Source: Hirsutella rhossiliensis
Lineage: Eukaryota; Ascomycota; Sordariomycetes; Hypocreales; Ophiocordycipitaceae
Assembly: GCF_020360975.1 (NCBI RefSeq)
Contig: NW_025408668.1
Location: 4,340,001-4,404,000, forward strand
Direction of reading: 5' to 3'
DNA length: 64,000 bases
This document shows, one piece after another, positions 1 through 12,822 of this stretch. The position numbers and the translations under genes are program-made. The notes under the pieces were generated by a model. It searched no databases. It was not told where the DNA came from and was given only the letters and a program-made list of their open reading frames with translations. The stretch's first letter is position 1, and every line of letters begins with the position of its first letter.

Positions 1-1
1 T

Positions 2-1085
2 GTGCTGTTGGCACCGCACATTGAGCCCGGCCTGGAGTGTCTGTACGACGTTCCTCTGCCGTTCGCAGAAGACCTCCGTAGCTATCGGTTTCCGCCGCTC
101 GACAGGGTCGTAACGGTCAGCGGCCAAACGCTCACCAAGCACCGCTTGTTGCCTTCCGACGAGTTGAACGAGGCCATGAGCGACTACGTAGACGCCATGG
201 ACCTCTCCACGTACGGTATAGACGGAGAAATGTACGTGCAAATCGTGACTACCACCCTGATGACCTCGTCGCTCTAACTCGCGTTAGGGGCTCCGCCGAG
301 TACGCGTCGATCGACCAAACGTACAACCCGTCGATCCACCGTATCAACCACGCGGTCAGGGTGCGCGCCGTGCACCCTGAGAAGCCGATTCCCGAAACCC
401 CGAGTGCGCTGCTCCAGTTTTCCTCTCCGCCCAAGGATCTGGTCGAGCGGGTTCAGAGCAGGATAGATGCCTTGATCAGGGTGGCCGAAGTGAAGAAGGG
501 TGAGAAAAGAACCCAACTGTTATTTCTATTGCTCCCATGCTGATTTGCTCAAAGTGCCACCGAAAGCCAAGGGCCGACGCCGTAGAGAGGCCGTCAAGCC
601 CATCTCGGGGCTGGATGTCGACGCGCTGCTCGGTGAGGAGATGAAAGGCCAGGTGTCTCGAGAAAACCCTATCCCAGACTTCAAACGGGCGTTAGCCTCG
701 ACCGAGGAGATTGGCGAGATTGAAGATGCGGCAAAACAGATGGGCACCATTGTGCGGTCGCTCGTCACAGACAGCTTTGGCGACAGCAAGTACGCCCAGG
801 CGGTGGAGTGCATCGGGGCCATGCGGGAGGAGCTGACGAACCTGGAAGAGCCCGGAGTGTACAACTCGTTCGTGCGCAACTTGAAGAAGGGACTGTTGTC
901 CGGGGCGCTTGGCGGAGACCGGAGAGACTTTTGGTTCGTGATACGGTGGTCGAAGCTCGGGCTGATTGACAAAGACCAGTCAGAGGTATCTGATGTCTCG
1001 CCTGAGCAGGCAGAAGAGGTGAGTTCTTTGGCCATGCATCTCGATCGATTACTGACGCGGCAAACAGTTTTACAGGTCAAGATAG
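2..1085 (+). CDS. KU80: Ku80 (Ku70/Ku80 DNA end-binding heterodimer subunit), 3' part
   Basis: Partial gene; the 5' end lies outside the window. Exons read 2-231, 288-499, 555-1018 and 1068-1085, with introns of 56, 55 and 49 nt that restore one frame. The product carries the end of the Ku core ([14 protein letters not shown], then [20 protein letters not shown]), a basic linker [11 protein letters not shown], the conserved [13 protein letters not shown] stretch, and the helical Ku80 C-terminal domain (roughly from [12 protein letters not shown] to [16 protein letters not shown]). It ends FYRSR after the last mini-exon. Ku80 pairs with Ku70 to bind broken DNA ends for non-homologous end joining in the nucleus; the fungal gene is known as mus-52/ku80. 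The family call is firm because the linker and C-terminal domain order match fungal Ku80, not Ku70. No sign of decay is seen in the visible part. Confidence 0.93.
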
Positions 1086-1454
1086 GCGAGTTGAGCTTCT
1101 CTTTGCTCCAGCACAGTGTTGTGCTTATGTAGATCCACGTACGGCTTGCGAATAAACGCAGAGGGAACGTAAGGGGCTCGTGTAGTCTAGGCAAGGTGTT
1201 GAAAAGCGTCTGTATCCGGCCCGGGGAGCGTTTGCGCTGGGGCTCGAAAACAAAGCAGTTCGGCAAAGCCCAAGGCCAAAGTGGCGGCCTGAGGTGCGGA
1301 AGCCTCATGGCAGGTAAAAAATACACACTCCGACCAGAAACTTCTCCCACCCTCGACTATTTCTTCCCTTTTGCCACCTCACCCTCACGGCACCACTTTG
1401 ACCGGGTTTGCACCCCAGCCCTTTCTGCTGCCTCACTTTTGCCCTCGCCATATC
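1086..1454. other. Intergenic, 369 bp
   Basis: Lies between the Ku80 stop and the exonuclease start on the same strand. A pyrimidine-rich stretch runs up to the ATG at 1455, as expected for a fungal 5' leader. Nothing else is recognised. Confidence 0.5.
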
Positions 1455-3153
1455 ATGTCTGACGGTGACTTAGCCGCGCAGCTGGCCCTGCTGCAGGAAG
1501 TCTTGGGCAAGAAAGTCAGTCTTGGCGACCCTTCAGACCTGCTCGAGGAAGCTCGTGAGACAGCGACCATGGAGAACAAAGACGAACCGAGCTGGGAGAC
1601 GTGGCAGTCAAAGGACGAGTGGTCGACCGCGGCAAACAACGCTTGGAACCGAGACCCGCCGAACGAGAAGACGAAGAATCCTCCTCCGCCTTTCCAGGTA
1701 GCGCCTCCGGTCAGCTTCAATCTCGACTGCTCCACGCTTCGTGTCGGCGAGACAGTGGACGACCACGTCGCATTTTGCCCATGGAAGACCCTCATTGCGT
1801 ACCCGACCATGTTTATCGGGAAAGCAAACAAGCCTCGCGTACGACGTGCAAAGCAAACCCTTGACGTGCCGATCCCGAGCTAACAGGGTGCAAGGTTAGG
1901 CCATTTTTCGACAGTATCCTTGAGGAAAACAGCTGGGACTTGTGAGAGGAGTCTAGAGAATCACTTGCGGGTGCGTTGCTGACCCTGCCAGCTTCTACCT
2001 GCACGACCCCCGGAACCCCAAGGAACCGGCACACCTGCTGGTGCCAACGGTCCAGTTCGAGGACTTTCTCCGACAGCTCAACAAAGAGCTCAACACGGCG
2101 CTCACGATCCCACCTGGGATTAATAGCACCAAGTTCCGTCTCAAATTTGGCAGCGGAGGCGTCCCCAAGCCTCGATACCTGACGCACTCGGACCACGAGG
2201 AGGACCTGGAACGTATCTCCCGACCGGCCATCTCTGGCGCCGACATTCAGGGGTTCAACGAGGCATCCCATGCGGAGCAAAACACCTTCGTCTTCGCGTT
2301 TGAGAGGATGGCTATGGAGACAAGCAACCCTGACAAAAAGCAGAAAGCACTGGAGAGAGCGAAGCAGAGGATCCTGGACAGGCAAGGGATGATGAAGCAG
2401 GCACAGACTCTTCTTGGGCTCAAAGAAGTCAGCGGCGGCCCTCGAGCAGTCTTTGTCGGCATGGATCTCGAGGCACTCGAGGTGGCACCTCATCCTGTTT
2501 CCGAAGTAGGCATCGCCATTCTGGACGCCAACGACATTGGCAATGTCCCGCCAGGCCCGAGTGGTTCCGACTGGTGGCAGTTCATCAAGGCCTATCACCT
2601 TCGGACCAAGGAGTACTCTGGGGTCACAAACCATCGATATATTGCGGGCTGTCCTGATGCCTTTGACTTCGGGTAAGATTAGGAATGCCGCTCCGAGTGT
2701 TCGCATGCATGTTGACGGAGAGCCTGTAGCGCGAGCACGTTTCCGTCGCAGAAAGAACTGGTTAATGCCATCATGTCGATTCTGGAGCCATACATTGGTG
2801 GGAAAAGAGAACTCATCTTTGTTGCCCACGACGCGAAGCAAGACGTTCGCTATCTTTCCCAGATCGGCCTTGAAGTCCACGATCTGGCAGGCATGGCGGG
2901 CGACATTGATACCAAGGAGTTGCACCGGGCATGGCGTGGCTGCGACGACGGCAGAGGGCTGTGCGCAGTGCTCTCCGACCTCGGCATCAGATCGGCAAAC
3001 CTGCACAATGCGGGCAACGACGCGGTGTTCACCATGCGCGGGATGGTCGGCTTGGCCGTGGAGCAAGTGCGCAAGGACGAGGCCAAGGGAAGAGGAGAGG
3101 AATATGTGCCCGCCCTTTGGGCTGAAAACCCGAGGGGCGGTGCAGGCAGTTGA
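1455..3153 (+). CDS. DEDDh 3'-5' exonuclease-like protein, Gfd2/YDR514C or QIP type
   Basis: Four exons (1455-1838, 1895-1941, 1992-2672, 2730-3153) give 511 residues. The third intron must use the acceptor at 2729, because only that keeps frame and yields FDFGASTFPSQ before the next helix. All DEDDh exonuclease residues are visible: D302 and E304 in GMDLEALEV, D409 in AHDAKQDVRYL, and H463 and D468 in HNAGNDAVF. The N-terminal 290 residues are less conserved and include a WK-YP-FIG-AN-PR segment typical of fungal Gfd2/QIP proteins. In Neurospora, QIP removes the passenger strand of siRNA together with Argonaute QDE-2; yeast Gfd2/YDR514C have the same fold with poorly known roles. I cannot decide between QIP and Gfd2 orthology from sequence alone. 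The complete catalytic set argues for an active nuclease. Confidence 0.75.
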
Positions 3154-3452
3154 GCTGTCAAGTGTCGGAATCGAGGAGAGAGCGGGCGCCTCCGAGGGCC
3201 CTTGTATTTATGGAATGACCGGACCTGTTTCAGTCGTCTTGCTCTAGCTAGCCCCCCAATAAAGCCAACAAACGCCATCGCTATGTAAAGACATGTTGTA
3301 CAGGAGACTCGCGCGACCGAACCGCCCAGTCGTGTTGATGAAACTTGTGTCTAAAGCGGTCGAGGAGGATCGAGGGGCGGTCTTGGAACGTGAGCGCATC
3401 GCAGTATGTATACAGGCAGAGGAGCCTTGGCTAGCGGCTGCGCGCGGGGGAC
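3154..3452. other. Convergent 3' flanks
   Basis: This 299-bp stretch separates the exonuclease and tim14, which are transcribed towards each other. AATAAA at about 3258 (cccaataaagcc) is a plausible polyadenylation signal for the + strand gene. Nothing else is seen. Confidence 0.4.
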
Positions 3453-3905
3453 CTAGGACTGCTTGTCCAAAAACTCCTTGGCCTCGTTGACTTTTGTGGC
3501 CAGATAGGGACTGCCTCCTCGGTCGGGGTGGTTGAGCAGCATGAGGGTGCGGTGAGCCTTGCGGACCTTTTCCTTTGTAATGGCGCGCTCACTGGAGCCG
3601 TGTCAGCGATGTCCCGGGGGCGGTTTCCTGTTGGTCATCGAGGTTGGAGGCTGTTGCTTACTTGAGAGACAGGATGAGGGAGGCCTCCTTCTTGTTCATC
3701 TTGGGCTCGAAGCCGCCCTTGTAGAAGGCCTTGCCCATGGCGCCGACGCCCCCGCGAGAGCGCCGCCATGCGACGAGGCCGGCGCGGCCCTGTAGATGCC
3801 TTTGGGTTAGTCATGGCTGGGAGGGACGTCGCTGGAGATGGCGGAGGGACGAACCAGAAAGGCAGCGGCAGCGGCGCCGGCGCCCCATGCAAAGACTGAG
3901 GCCAT
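3453..3905 (-). CDS. PAM18: Tim14/Pam18, J-domain subunit of the mitochondrial import motor
   Basis: Three exons on the - strand (3855-3905, 3662-3789, 3453-3591) code for 105 residues, the usual length for fungal Tim14. The start [17 protein letters not shown] includes the Ala-rich membrane span. It is followed by [13 protein letters not shown], the linker [16 protein letters not shown], and a J domain with the diagnostic HPD motif in LLNHPDRGG. The protein ends KEFLDKQS. Tim14 sits in the inner membrane at TIM23 and stimulates the ATPase of matrix Hsp70 during presequence import. Exon phases (0 and 2) close exactly, and the first intron has a clear GACTAAC branch site. No key residue is missing. 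Confidence 0.95.
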
Positions 3906-4812
3906 GGTTGATGGGGGTTGCGAAAAGGGTTGGCTTGCTGGTGATGGCCTCCTTCTGTCAACGGCGATTCGGAAATTTTGCGCGGGAGAGAGAGATTAAG
4001 CGGGGGATTATTGTTCCGACCCCGACGAACCGAGCCTTTGTGGAGTCTAGTCGAGCGGGACGAACCGGCCGCCCCCAAGCTCCAACAGAACTTCTACATA
4101 CAAACGATCGACAGTCGCCCACTCTATCTAGAATCTGCGATGCTCGGCTGCTCTACGGATCATGGAATGGCTGATGAGAAGCGCTGATGAGACGCGCATT
4201 TGTTCCCTACGAGGCACCAGAAGTCTGACCCTCGCTCCCACGGGAATCCAACTTGGCCGACCAAGCGGTATGGACGACTGACGGCAGCTTCTTGGGTTCC
4301 GTCGGCCGCAAACCGTCTCTGCCACCTCCTCGTGATGGCAGTGCATGCAGGCTGCAGCACGCAGTGCTTGCCCCACATATCATCAACGCACTACTATCGT
4401 GATCCTTGTCCGACCACTCCCGTGCGAGTTTGGATGCCCTTTCGAGGTTCGGACCGAGGAGATTGGCTCGCTGCTCGGGCACCTGAGACTGGCGATGGGC
4501 TTCCTTCGCATCCTTCCTCGGGTAGACGTATCCCATGTTGTACATGCCGGGTCCGGAGAGGCATGCAAGGATGAGCGGTGTGAGATGGGGCTCGGAGAGT
4601 GACGACGATCAGGCACACTTTTTGGCTGCTGCGGCTACGTACTCTTCTCCCGCCGTGCTGCCTATTTGCAGAAGCCAACTGAAAAAGCTCACGCGCCCTC
4701 CTTCGTGTTGCGGCACACGGCGCAAATATACCACTTCCTAGTTTCACCACGACTACCCTGCGGCCTCAAGTCTTAAATCGCCAGTCTTCACCGGCAAGAC
4801 GGCTGTTCAACC
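3906..4812. other. Divergent intergenic region, 907 bp
   Basis: Lies between the starts of tim14 (-) and the hydrolase (+) and presumably holds both promoters. The open frames here are short and lack coding character. No TATA box or repeat stands out. Confidence 0.4.
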
Positions 4813-7266
4813 ATGTCTGGGGAAGGTGGCTCACGGGTATCGCATTCGCCGCGGCAGTCCAGAGTATTCAGTCGTAGCATCAAGGCACCTCTCATCGCGA
4901 TTCTCGGGCTGATAGCCACCGTCTCCGTCTGCGACAAACTCCAGCCTTTGCAAGTCAACCTCTTTGGGCGCAACGATAGCTCCCAGACACCCCCATCATG
5001 GAACTGGAGAGATGTGAGGAGCCCCCGCGGCCCTCAATGTAGCAAGAATCAACCGTGCTGACTTGCCGGAGCAGCTCCGGCCGGATCGTTCGCTGCAATG
5101 GAACAAGTGCTACGGGGGTGCCTTTGAGTGCGCCAGGCTAGATGTAGGCCATGTATCGGCCTCTCGTTTTAGCGTCCTCCTGGCTCATGAGGCCTGTACA
5201 GGTGCCCATGGACTGGCAAGACTCGTCCAACAGCGAACGAGTCACTCTCGGTGTGATGAAGCTGCCGGCCAGGTCCAAGGAGAACCCGCTGCCACCCGTC
5301 TTTGCGAATCCGGGCGTTGGTCTCCCCTCTCTAACCAACCGGCATGGATGCCATGGTCTTATCATGTGGTTCTCGTACTGATGCTCTATCGTTAGGGGCC
5401 GGGCGGCTCGGGGGTTGACTTCTTGAAAACCCTTGGGCGTGCGCTGCAGATCATTGTCGGGGATAACCAGGTGAGAGAAAACACCGAGTCCAGTGACCGA
5501 GCGGGACATGCGGAACTAAGGGCGAAACAGGACATCATCTCGTGGGACCCGCGGGGAGGTAACTGATGCGCACCCTTTCACTTGACACGAGGGACCTCCT
5601 GAGCCTGACCTTGGACTCCCGCAGTCGGCGTTTCCACTCCCCGCGTCGAGTGCTGGGGCAACGCGCTGCGAAGGCAGATGTGGGAGCTGCAGGACACGGG
5701 CGTCGTTGACGAGCGGCAAGGGCTGGTGTACGACGCCTTCTCCCGGTCCGTCGCCTGGGCCGGCGCCTGCGAAGCCGCACTCAACGGGACCAAGCTCCTG
5801 CAGCACCTCAGCACGCCGCACCACGCCCGGGACATGCTCGAGATCCTCGACAAGACGGGGCACCCCAAGCTCCGCTACTGGGGCATCAGCTATGGCACAG
5901 CCCTGGGCGGCGTGTTCGCAGGGCTGTATCCCGACCGCGTGGAGCGGCTTGTGAGCGACGGTAGGTGGTGCTCCGAAGGCCTCTCCCTGGCTTCCACCTC
6001 GCCTGAGTCCGGCTCTGAAACCGTATCCAGGCAACGTGGACTACGGCGAGTATTTCGGCCGGGGGCTCCACAACTTTCTCCGCGACGCCGACAGCATCCT
6101 AGACGCCTTTGACAGCGCCTGCCATGCCGCCGGCCCCGAGGCATGCGCCCTCTGGGCCCCGAGCGCCAAGGCCATCGAGCAGCGGCGCGCCAACCTGCTG
6201 GCCAGCCTCAAGAAGCGCCCAGTGCTGGTCCCGGCGTGGTCGCGCGAGAGCGGGCCCGACATGCCACAGCGCATCACCTACTCCAAGCTGCAGCGACTGA
6301 CACGCGCCGTCGTCTACTCGCCCTCCTTCTTCTTCGAGATCATGGCGCGCGGATACGCCGCGCTCGAGGCCGGCGACGGGCCGCGCTTCTACGATGTGCT
6401 CCGCGCGGCGGTGGGACAGGGCAACGGACCGCCCGAGGCGAACCCCGTGTGCTCGCAGGGCGACACGCCGGCTGCGATGCCGCGGGAGATTGCGTCTGAG
6501 CCCGACGCCTTCTCGGCCATCATGAGCTCCGACTCGCAGGGGCCGCGCTCGCTTGAGGAGTTTGAGGACTACGTCGCGTACCTCAGGGAAAGCAGCCGCT
6601 GGCTGGGCGCGGCTCATGCGGATTTCGGCGCGGGCTATGCCGGTCGCTCCGTCGAGCCCCGGTGGCGCTTCAGCAAAGGTGAGCGGCTCTTGGTTTGAAG
6701 AGACGTGTCCCTGGAAGAGTCTATGCGCTGACGGCGATGGCCCTCTTTTCCACGGTGACGCATATGCGGGCAGACGACATCAAGGCCGACACAGCCTTTC
6801 CCATCCTCTTTATCGGCAACACAGGCGACAACGTGACGCCACTGGAAAGCACTTATAACAACTCTGCCCACTTCCCCAGCTCGTCTGTCTTGGTGCAAAA
6901 GTCTTTTGGCGTACGGTCCCCATAAGCCCCCCCCCATTCCCATCCCTCCTACTAGACGTGCCATTTGCACTCGTCTTGCCCTCTTGCTGACACTTTGATG
7001 TTGCGACGACGGCGGCTCCGCGGAACAAATAGCACGCCTCCATTGCCGCGCCGTCGACCTGTACGGCCCAGCACATCCGGGCCTATTTCCAGAACGGCAC
7101 GCTGCCCGTGTCGGGAACGCAGTGCGAGCAGGACATTGGCCTGTTCGAGGACTCCCCTTTGCAGAGTTCCACCTTGGGTCCCTGGCATGGGCGCGAGCTG
7201 TCCAGGGCCGTGTATGAGTTTTCGCGCGAGGCGGCCGTGCAGATGCTGCGGGGAGTTTCTGTGTGA
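4813..7266 (+). CDS. Alpha/beta hydrolase with TAP-like C-terminal domain, membrane-anchored or secreted
   Basis: Nine exons (4813-5013, 5075-5143, 5202-5315, 5396-5470, 5531-5558, 5625-5960, 6031-6678, 6774-6910, 7033-7266) join in frame to 613 residues. A hydrophobic segment near residues 24-40 (IKAPLIAILGLIATVSVC) suggests a signal anchor. The oxyanion region NPGGPGGSG is followed by the nucleophile elbow GISYG (S251). The C-terminal TAP domain gives the remaining triad residues: D509 in GNTGDNVTPL and H537 in SFGHASIAAP. Bacterial relatives are tripeptidyl aminopeptidases and Streptomyces-type proteases; the fungal substrates are mostly unknown, so I claim only a serine hydrolase, probably a peptidase. 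The exon 3 donor (GTTGGT) is weak but is required to restore NPGGPGG. The exon 7 to 8 joint was chosen by phase and is the least certain. Confidence 0.85.
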
Positions 7267-7410
7267 AGAGGGGGTTCGTCTTTGAGCTTCTTGGGGAGGA
7301 AAGGGGCTGGCGATGTGGAGGGCATGTATATGGTCGGTGGCTCGCATCCAACGACTTCGCCGAAGCTGGAAATCCCCCATTTTCCCGGTTTCTTCTTGGC
7401 CAGCCGCCGG

Positions 7411-8043
7411 TCACTCGTAGCCGGCCCTATCGCTCCCGTGGTGAACCTTGTCCGGAATCCGGAGCCCCTTGTCCACTGCCTCCTTCACCTTGCGCTCCAA
7501 GGCCTCGACCTTTTGCGCACGCGGGCCATGAACCTCATCCCACTCGTCGTCTACGTAACCATCTCCGTCGTCGTCGTCTTGGTAGTCGTCGCCGTGATTG
7601 CTGCCATGGCGGATGGACGACCGCCCGGCCCAGTTCCCAGCGCCGCCGCGCCCACCCATGCCACCACGACGCCCGCGGCCGTGCTGCTTCCTCGAGCGGC
7701 TCACGGCGGCGCCGACCTCGCGCGCGGCCTCGCTCGCGTCCGGCAGCTCGCCCGGGTCGACGAAGTTGCCGGCGCCGCCGCGGCCGCCGCGCAGGGGACC
7801 GGGGGCGTCGGGGGCGGCAACGACGGCGGCTTCATGCGCGGGGAGCGGCTGGCGAGGAGGAAAGGACAGATGTGGTGAGCAAAAGGAGAGGAGACGTTTA
7901 TTCGGGGTTGCGTGGGATCATATCTGGGGACATGTGCGTACTTTGGCTGTCGCTTCGTCTGCTTGCTCGGGCGGCGAGGTCGGGTGATAGTTGCCCGCTC
8001 CGCCGCGGCCGACTTTGCCGAGGGCGCCTTGGTCCTGGGCCAT
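7411..8043 (-). CDS. Small RGGAGN-repeat protein (DUF3602/Par32-like)
   Basis: Two exons on the - strand (7942-8043 and 7411-7848) give 179 residues. Three copies of the signature GRGGAGN are seen: KVGRGGAGNY near residue 16, GGRGGAGNF near 55 and GGRGGAGNW near 99. These repeats define the fungal DUF3602 family, which includes yeast Par32, a rapamycin-responsive phosphoprotein that inhibits ammonium transporters. An Asp-rich stretch (DDYQDDDDGDG) and a charged helical tail follow. The intron (93 nt) joins in phase 0 at ATAK/PLPAHE. The protein is probably largely disordered. Transfer of the Par32 function to this protein is only a suggestion. Confidence 0.75.
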
Positions 8044-10986
8044 GATTGCTGGGGGCGAGGTTGATGTCAAGGAGCGAGAGGAGACGCCGTCGGACTTGTC
8101 GAAAATGCTCGCGGTCGACGATGACGCTTCAATCCATCGCGCCTGCCTACCTATGTTTTTTCCGCCTTGATGTTGCGCAAGCGTTGCCGTGAGTCGAGGG
8201 TCGCTGCAAAGACAGGCGTACGCACTGACGTCACAGGCGACAGGCGCTAAAGACTGAAGGCACGACGAGAAGAAGAAACGACGGCAGAATAAGAGGAATG
8301 CCCTGGAACGGAGCCTCGTCTTGCTGTCTCCCGCCTCTGCTGGGCACTCTGCTTGGCAATGGGATATTGGTAAAGGTCGGTGCTTTGCCAGGTTTCAGCC
8401 GAGCTGCTTCAGGTAAAAGTCGCTTGGCCAAAGAGTGAGATGGCGTATTAGACCAATCGCTCAACCCATCGGCATGTCAGGGGGGGGTAAAGAAGGCAGC
8501 CAAGAGGGAGGAGGACACAGTACGAGTAGTTTGCTGGATAATGGATATTCTGTCTCAAAGTCCAAGGCAACACACCCCATTCCCTCGCAAGCTCCAGAAC
8601 GCTGCTTGTCTCGCCTGCGCCCACGGACACGGCAGAGAGGAGGGGATAATTAACTGCAAAACCACCATGGAGGCACAACGTCGCACACTCCAGAATTACG
8701 TGCAGCTTTGCATATGCAAGTCACGCGGAGATGACCCATCGATCCCCGGCCCGTCAAAGTCGACGATCGGGCTCCCCGTCCAGGGCATAAAGAGCCGATC
8801 CCCGTGTCCCCTTTTCCCCCCTTCCGTGTTTCCCTGGAGGAAGCTTTGGTTCTCACCACGCGGGACCAACCGCCACCACCGGCGCCAAAGACATCAGGGA
8901 CCCCCCAGAGAAGAGGGGGTGTGGAAAGGTGGAAGAGAGGTGGACGAGAGGTGGAATAGAGTACAAAACAACGTTTGGCGCCGGCTCCCCCTCACACACC
9001 TTGTTTGCTCCATCCGGGTTCTGCGGACAGGGCGGCCGGCGGTTCTGGAACGGCGTGCGCCGGACCCGACCGAGCGAGCCCCTCCCCTTTTCACACAGCT
9101 ACGTTGTATGTGTTATTTCGTCGCAGACTTGTGCTGGCACAGGCAAGCCACGCTCGGATGTTTTTTAAGAGGGTCCCCCCTTCTCTCCCGGACTCGGAAC
9201 GGGCTGGGGCGGCCGTGGACGTCGAACAAGCCGAGGGCTAGAATCGCCAATTTACCCTGGATCCCTTTCCTCCCCTATACCGCATTCACAGGCATATCAC
9301 CCAATTCTTGTTCATATCGCAGCGCCCAGACCCGGGACAAACTGACCACGCTCCAAGTGGCACACTGATAAGCTTAGACTCAGCAGAAAAGGTGCCATCG
9401 GCGAGACTAGTTACCGTTGGGATAAATGGCGAAAACAACTCTTTAGCTGCTTCTCGAGGCCGAGATGATAAGCGGCACTGACGGATGCTTACAACCTGGT
9501 GTCCCACGGACATGTCGGGACAAGTCGTAGGACCATATGGCCTAATTACACCTCCATCAAGCTCCTTGTTGTGAACACGGAGTAAGACGCACAAGATGCT
9601 GTAATTAGTGCTCGACCCTTGAGGACTTTGTTAGATGGTGGCCTGTCGATTTATCGTAGCAGACCGCTCCTCAGAGTAAAACTAGAGCGGTTAGGTCCCT
9701 TTAGTTGGGCAGCAGCGTGACTTATTATTCATTGCTTCCCGTCTACTCCGTCCGCCCTTCCTCACGGCGGCCGCGCGATCCGCAGCAGGTTTCCAACGCA
9801 CGTGACGCGGCATGTGAGCGACCTCCCACGTGTGGTTTTGACAGCATCGTTGGTCCCGACGCAAGGGAAAGGGAGGGAAGGCGGCAAAGAAACGGGTCCC
9901 CCGGCTAACGATAGTCAGGAACAAACTCCCTTTTTGGGGCAGGAGAGAATCTATCATTTTTTTTTCAAATGCTTTGCCAATCCTTTCGCATCGCACTGTC
10001 GCACGTCGTGCTATGTAGGAGCCCCCCCGTGTCCATTTCCGTCCGGGGCGCAGGGCAAGAGGTGGGTGGTAGCACAGTACTGTACATTGAGGGAAAGCTT
10101 GAATCTATTTTTTGTTCGCCACGGATCCCGCCAAGTGGCGCAATGGCGGACGGGGAGCAGCAGCGTTTCCGGCAAGCAGAGACGAGGCGCATGACCTCGG
10201 GACGCGTAGCGCTGTGGAGCCCGCTCTTGAGCGACGAGGAGGAGGAGCAGCAGGAGGAGAAGGAGGAGAGAGGACGGGTGGAGTGGAGGCCGCCTCGTCC
10301 TGTCAGGTGGCCAGGGAAGGACACGGTCCGTACAGTGTGTGATTGATGTCGTCCATTGGTGGGTGACTGGATGAGCTGACGATGGAGTCGCCGCTTTCTT
10401 GGGCAACAACGTAGGGTACCCTCGGCCGCCATGCCATGTTTCTTCTACTGATTCAGAATTCAGCTCCCCCCCTCTCCATATGAGGTGTCCAAGGAACCAA
10501 GGCAGTTGCCCATCCCTCGCCATCCATCAATTGCCCCCTCGTCAATTGCGGGGTAAGGAAGAAGCCCAGACGGGCCACATGCAGTAGTAGAGCAGACAGA
10601 CAGTGGCAAGACCGGCCGGTCACCGGGTAGTGCAAGGTAGTGCAAGGTACTGGCACGGGAGCTTCATAATCCTGGCCAACAAAGGAAGCACCGAAATGAA
10701 AAGAGCCTGCCCTGTTTTGCTGCAACGACGCGCCCTTTTGTCTGCCAATGGCCACAGCAGCACTCCGGGCATGCGCCAGCCCTTGGGGGAACAGCTCCAG
10801 CAAGGAGGTGGTGCTGTTGTCCGGCAGGGCGACGAGGCACAGTCTCAGGGCCGCCTGCGTCCACGGCAGGGGGTGGGGGGGCACAGAGCCACCCACCCTC
10901 TCTAGCCGTGGCACGCCTCACTGCATCAGGCCGCCCCGGTATGTGCACATTCGTGGGTATGTAGCTAACGAGAGGGGGACCAGACA

Positions 10987-11026
10987 GCACTGTACTGCAC
11001 TGCACTGTACTGCACTGTACTGTACA
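10987..11026. repeat. Imperfect TACTGCAC/TACTGTAC tandem repeat
   Basis: Five or so alternating copies of ACTGCACTG and ACTGTACTG lie in tandem. The half-palindromic GTAC core recurs nearby (11238-11250), which suggests local slippage. Confidence 0.7.
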
Positions 11027-11744
11027 ATTTACAACAAAGACCGAACTGTTTCCTCGGTACGCATCGTCGGCCCTCTCTGGCGTGCGTGAAGGAAAAGGAG
11101 AGTAGCAGTTCCGCTCTTTGGCAACGCATCGTGTCTCGGCATCACGATCCGCCGAACCCTACTTCTGTCTGCCCTGCCGGGCCCGCTTCCAGACGGGGGC
11201 GGTTGGCTGTACACTCTCTACAGTACCTACTACTTACAGTACTGTACATACAACATACGAGGCAGCACTTTGGAGCAAAAAGACAAAGCACCGTGGAGAA
11301 TTCCCCTTTGTTTACTGTATGTACTTGGCACCTCTTGGACAGCCCGTCCCCCGCCCCCTCTCCCACGGCATTGCACAGCTCGACTCGAAGAAGCAGCGTT
11401 TCATCTGACTTCATGCGTCCAGGCCGCCGGTGGGTGACGAGAATGGGGGCACGTTAACCGGACGGGCGTGACTGATGGAGACACAGGGCGTGGCGAGAAT
11501 ATTCCACATCTTGCACCTCTACAACCCACCTGTATCAATTCATGGCGCGGGGGAGGTAGAGAGCAAAGCCGGCGGGCGTGGACCGGGGAGGGGGGGTGCG
11601 AGTGCATGACCAACCTCGTCGGCAAGTCGTCGTGGAATATTGCTTAACCCGCGTGACCAGCCGAGTGCCTGAATATCTTGCTGCTCCGCACGCAGAAGAT
11701 CGAGCACAATATGGAAATGTTCCATGCTCACTCATGTGTATCCG

Positions 11745-11780
11745 CATATATTATATATATATATATATTATATGTATATA
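11745..11780. repeat. TA-rich microsatellite
   Basis: About 36 bp of nearly pure TA dinucleotides, interrupted by GT once. Confidence 0.8.
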
Positions 11781-12020
11781 CATGGCATGGAAATACTGTA
11801 CAAAGTATAGACAGTCCCCGCCTCGCCGTGGATTCTTCAGCGCCGCCTACCATCTTGAGCCAAGGTCCAACCAAGTGTGTCGGCAATGGATAAATGGCCT
11901 CACCTTGCCCTCTCCATCCATCTAACCCAAACCCTCCCCCACCCACTCACCTCACTTGACTTGCTCAATGGCCAGTTAGGGTTGGGCTGCTTTTTACTCC
12001 CGCACCACCACCACCCCATT

Positions 12021-12047
12021 CCTCCTCCTCCCCCTCCTCCTCCTCCT
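12021..12047. repeat. CCT trinucleotide tract
   Basis: A run of CCT units in a pyrimidine-rich strand; simple sequence only. Confidence 0.7.
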
Positions 12048-12668
12048 CACGGGCGGCCACCCGCGCGCGCACGCGTCGTGGCTTCTTCTCACACATACAA
12101 ATCACTTGATGGATGTCTGGTGGTACATGCATGGTGTGCATGCAAGCACTGCTGCATGGAGAGGCACGGTAGTAGTAGGTAGGTATGTACAGTATGTACA
12201 AGCGTGCATGCGTCCACCGCGTACTGTAACTACACACACCCAGGACTCGTGTAGGCGAGGCACGGGATTTCCGATCAAGCCCTTTGTTGAGCCCGTTTTT
12301 TTTGGTTGCCTTTGTCGTGGTATCCATCCCGTAAGCTGAGCTGAGCTTACCGAGGCCGACGAGGTGTAAGTCGATGGATGTGACGGAGGTCCTGCGCATG
12401 GAGGAAAGCAACTCGCACACCACTCTCTCTCACGCGCACAATGGGCGTTCCTGACAAACAATCGCCCACGTGTGTACCTGCCTTCCAGGAACCTGGTCCT
12501 GTGATTGATTGATTGATTCGACGAGGGGGTGACTGCAACACAAGACTAGATTTGACGGATTGATTGGCGCAGCCTGTTCATTCCCCGGCCTGAGACATGC
12601 CATCATGGGTCTTTGAGGAACAAGTACCGGAAGAGGGGGCAAGGCCAACGGAGAGGAAGAAATGAAAA

Positions 12669-12822
12669 AGCAAGCAATGAAGAAAGGCAGAGACGAAAGG
12701 CAAGCAAGCCCAGCAAGCAAGCCCAGCAAGAAAGCCCGACAAGAAAGCAAGGGATAACGAGAGCAAGCAAGCAAGCAAGCAAGCAAGCATCGAGCAAGCA
12801 AGGAGGCAAGGAGGCAAGCAGA
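12669..12822. repeat. GCAA/CAAG-rich microsatellite region
   Basis: A purine-rich segment dominated by GCAA repeats. The purest part, 12763-12789, has about seven uninterrupted copies. The open frames across it are repeat-derived. Confidence 0.8.
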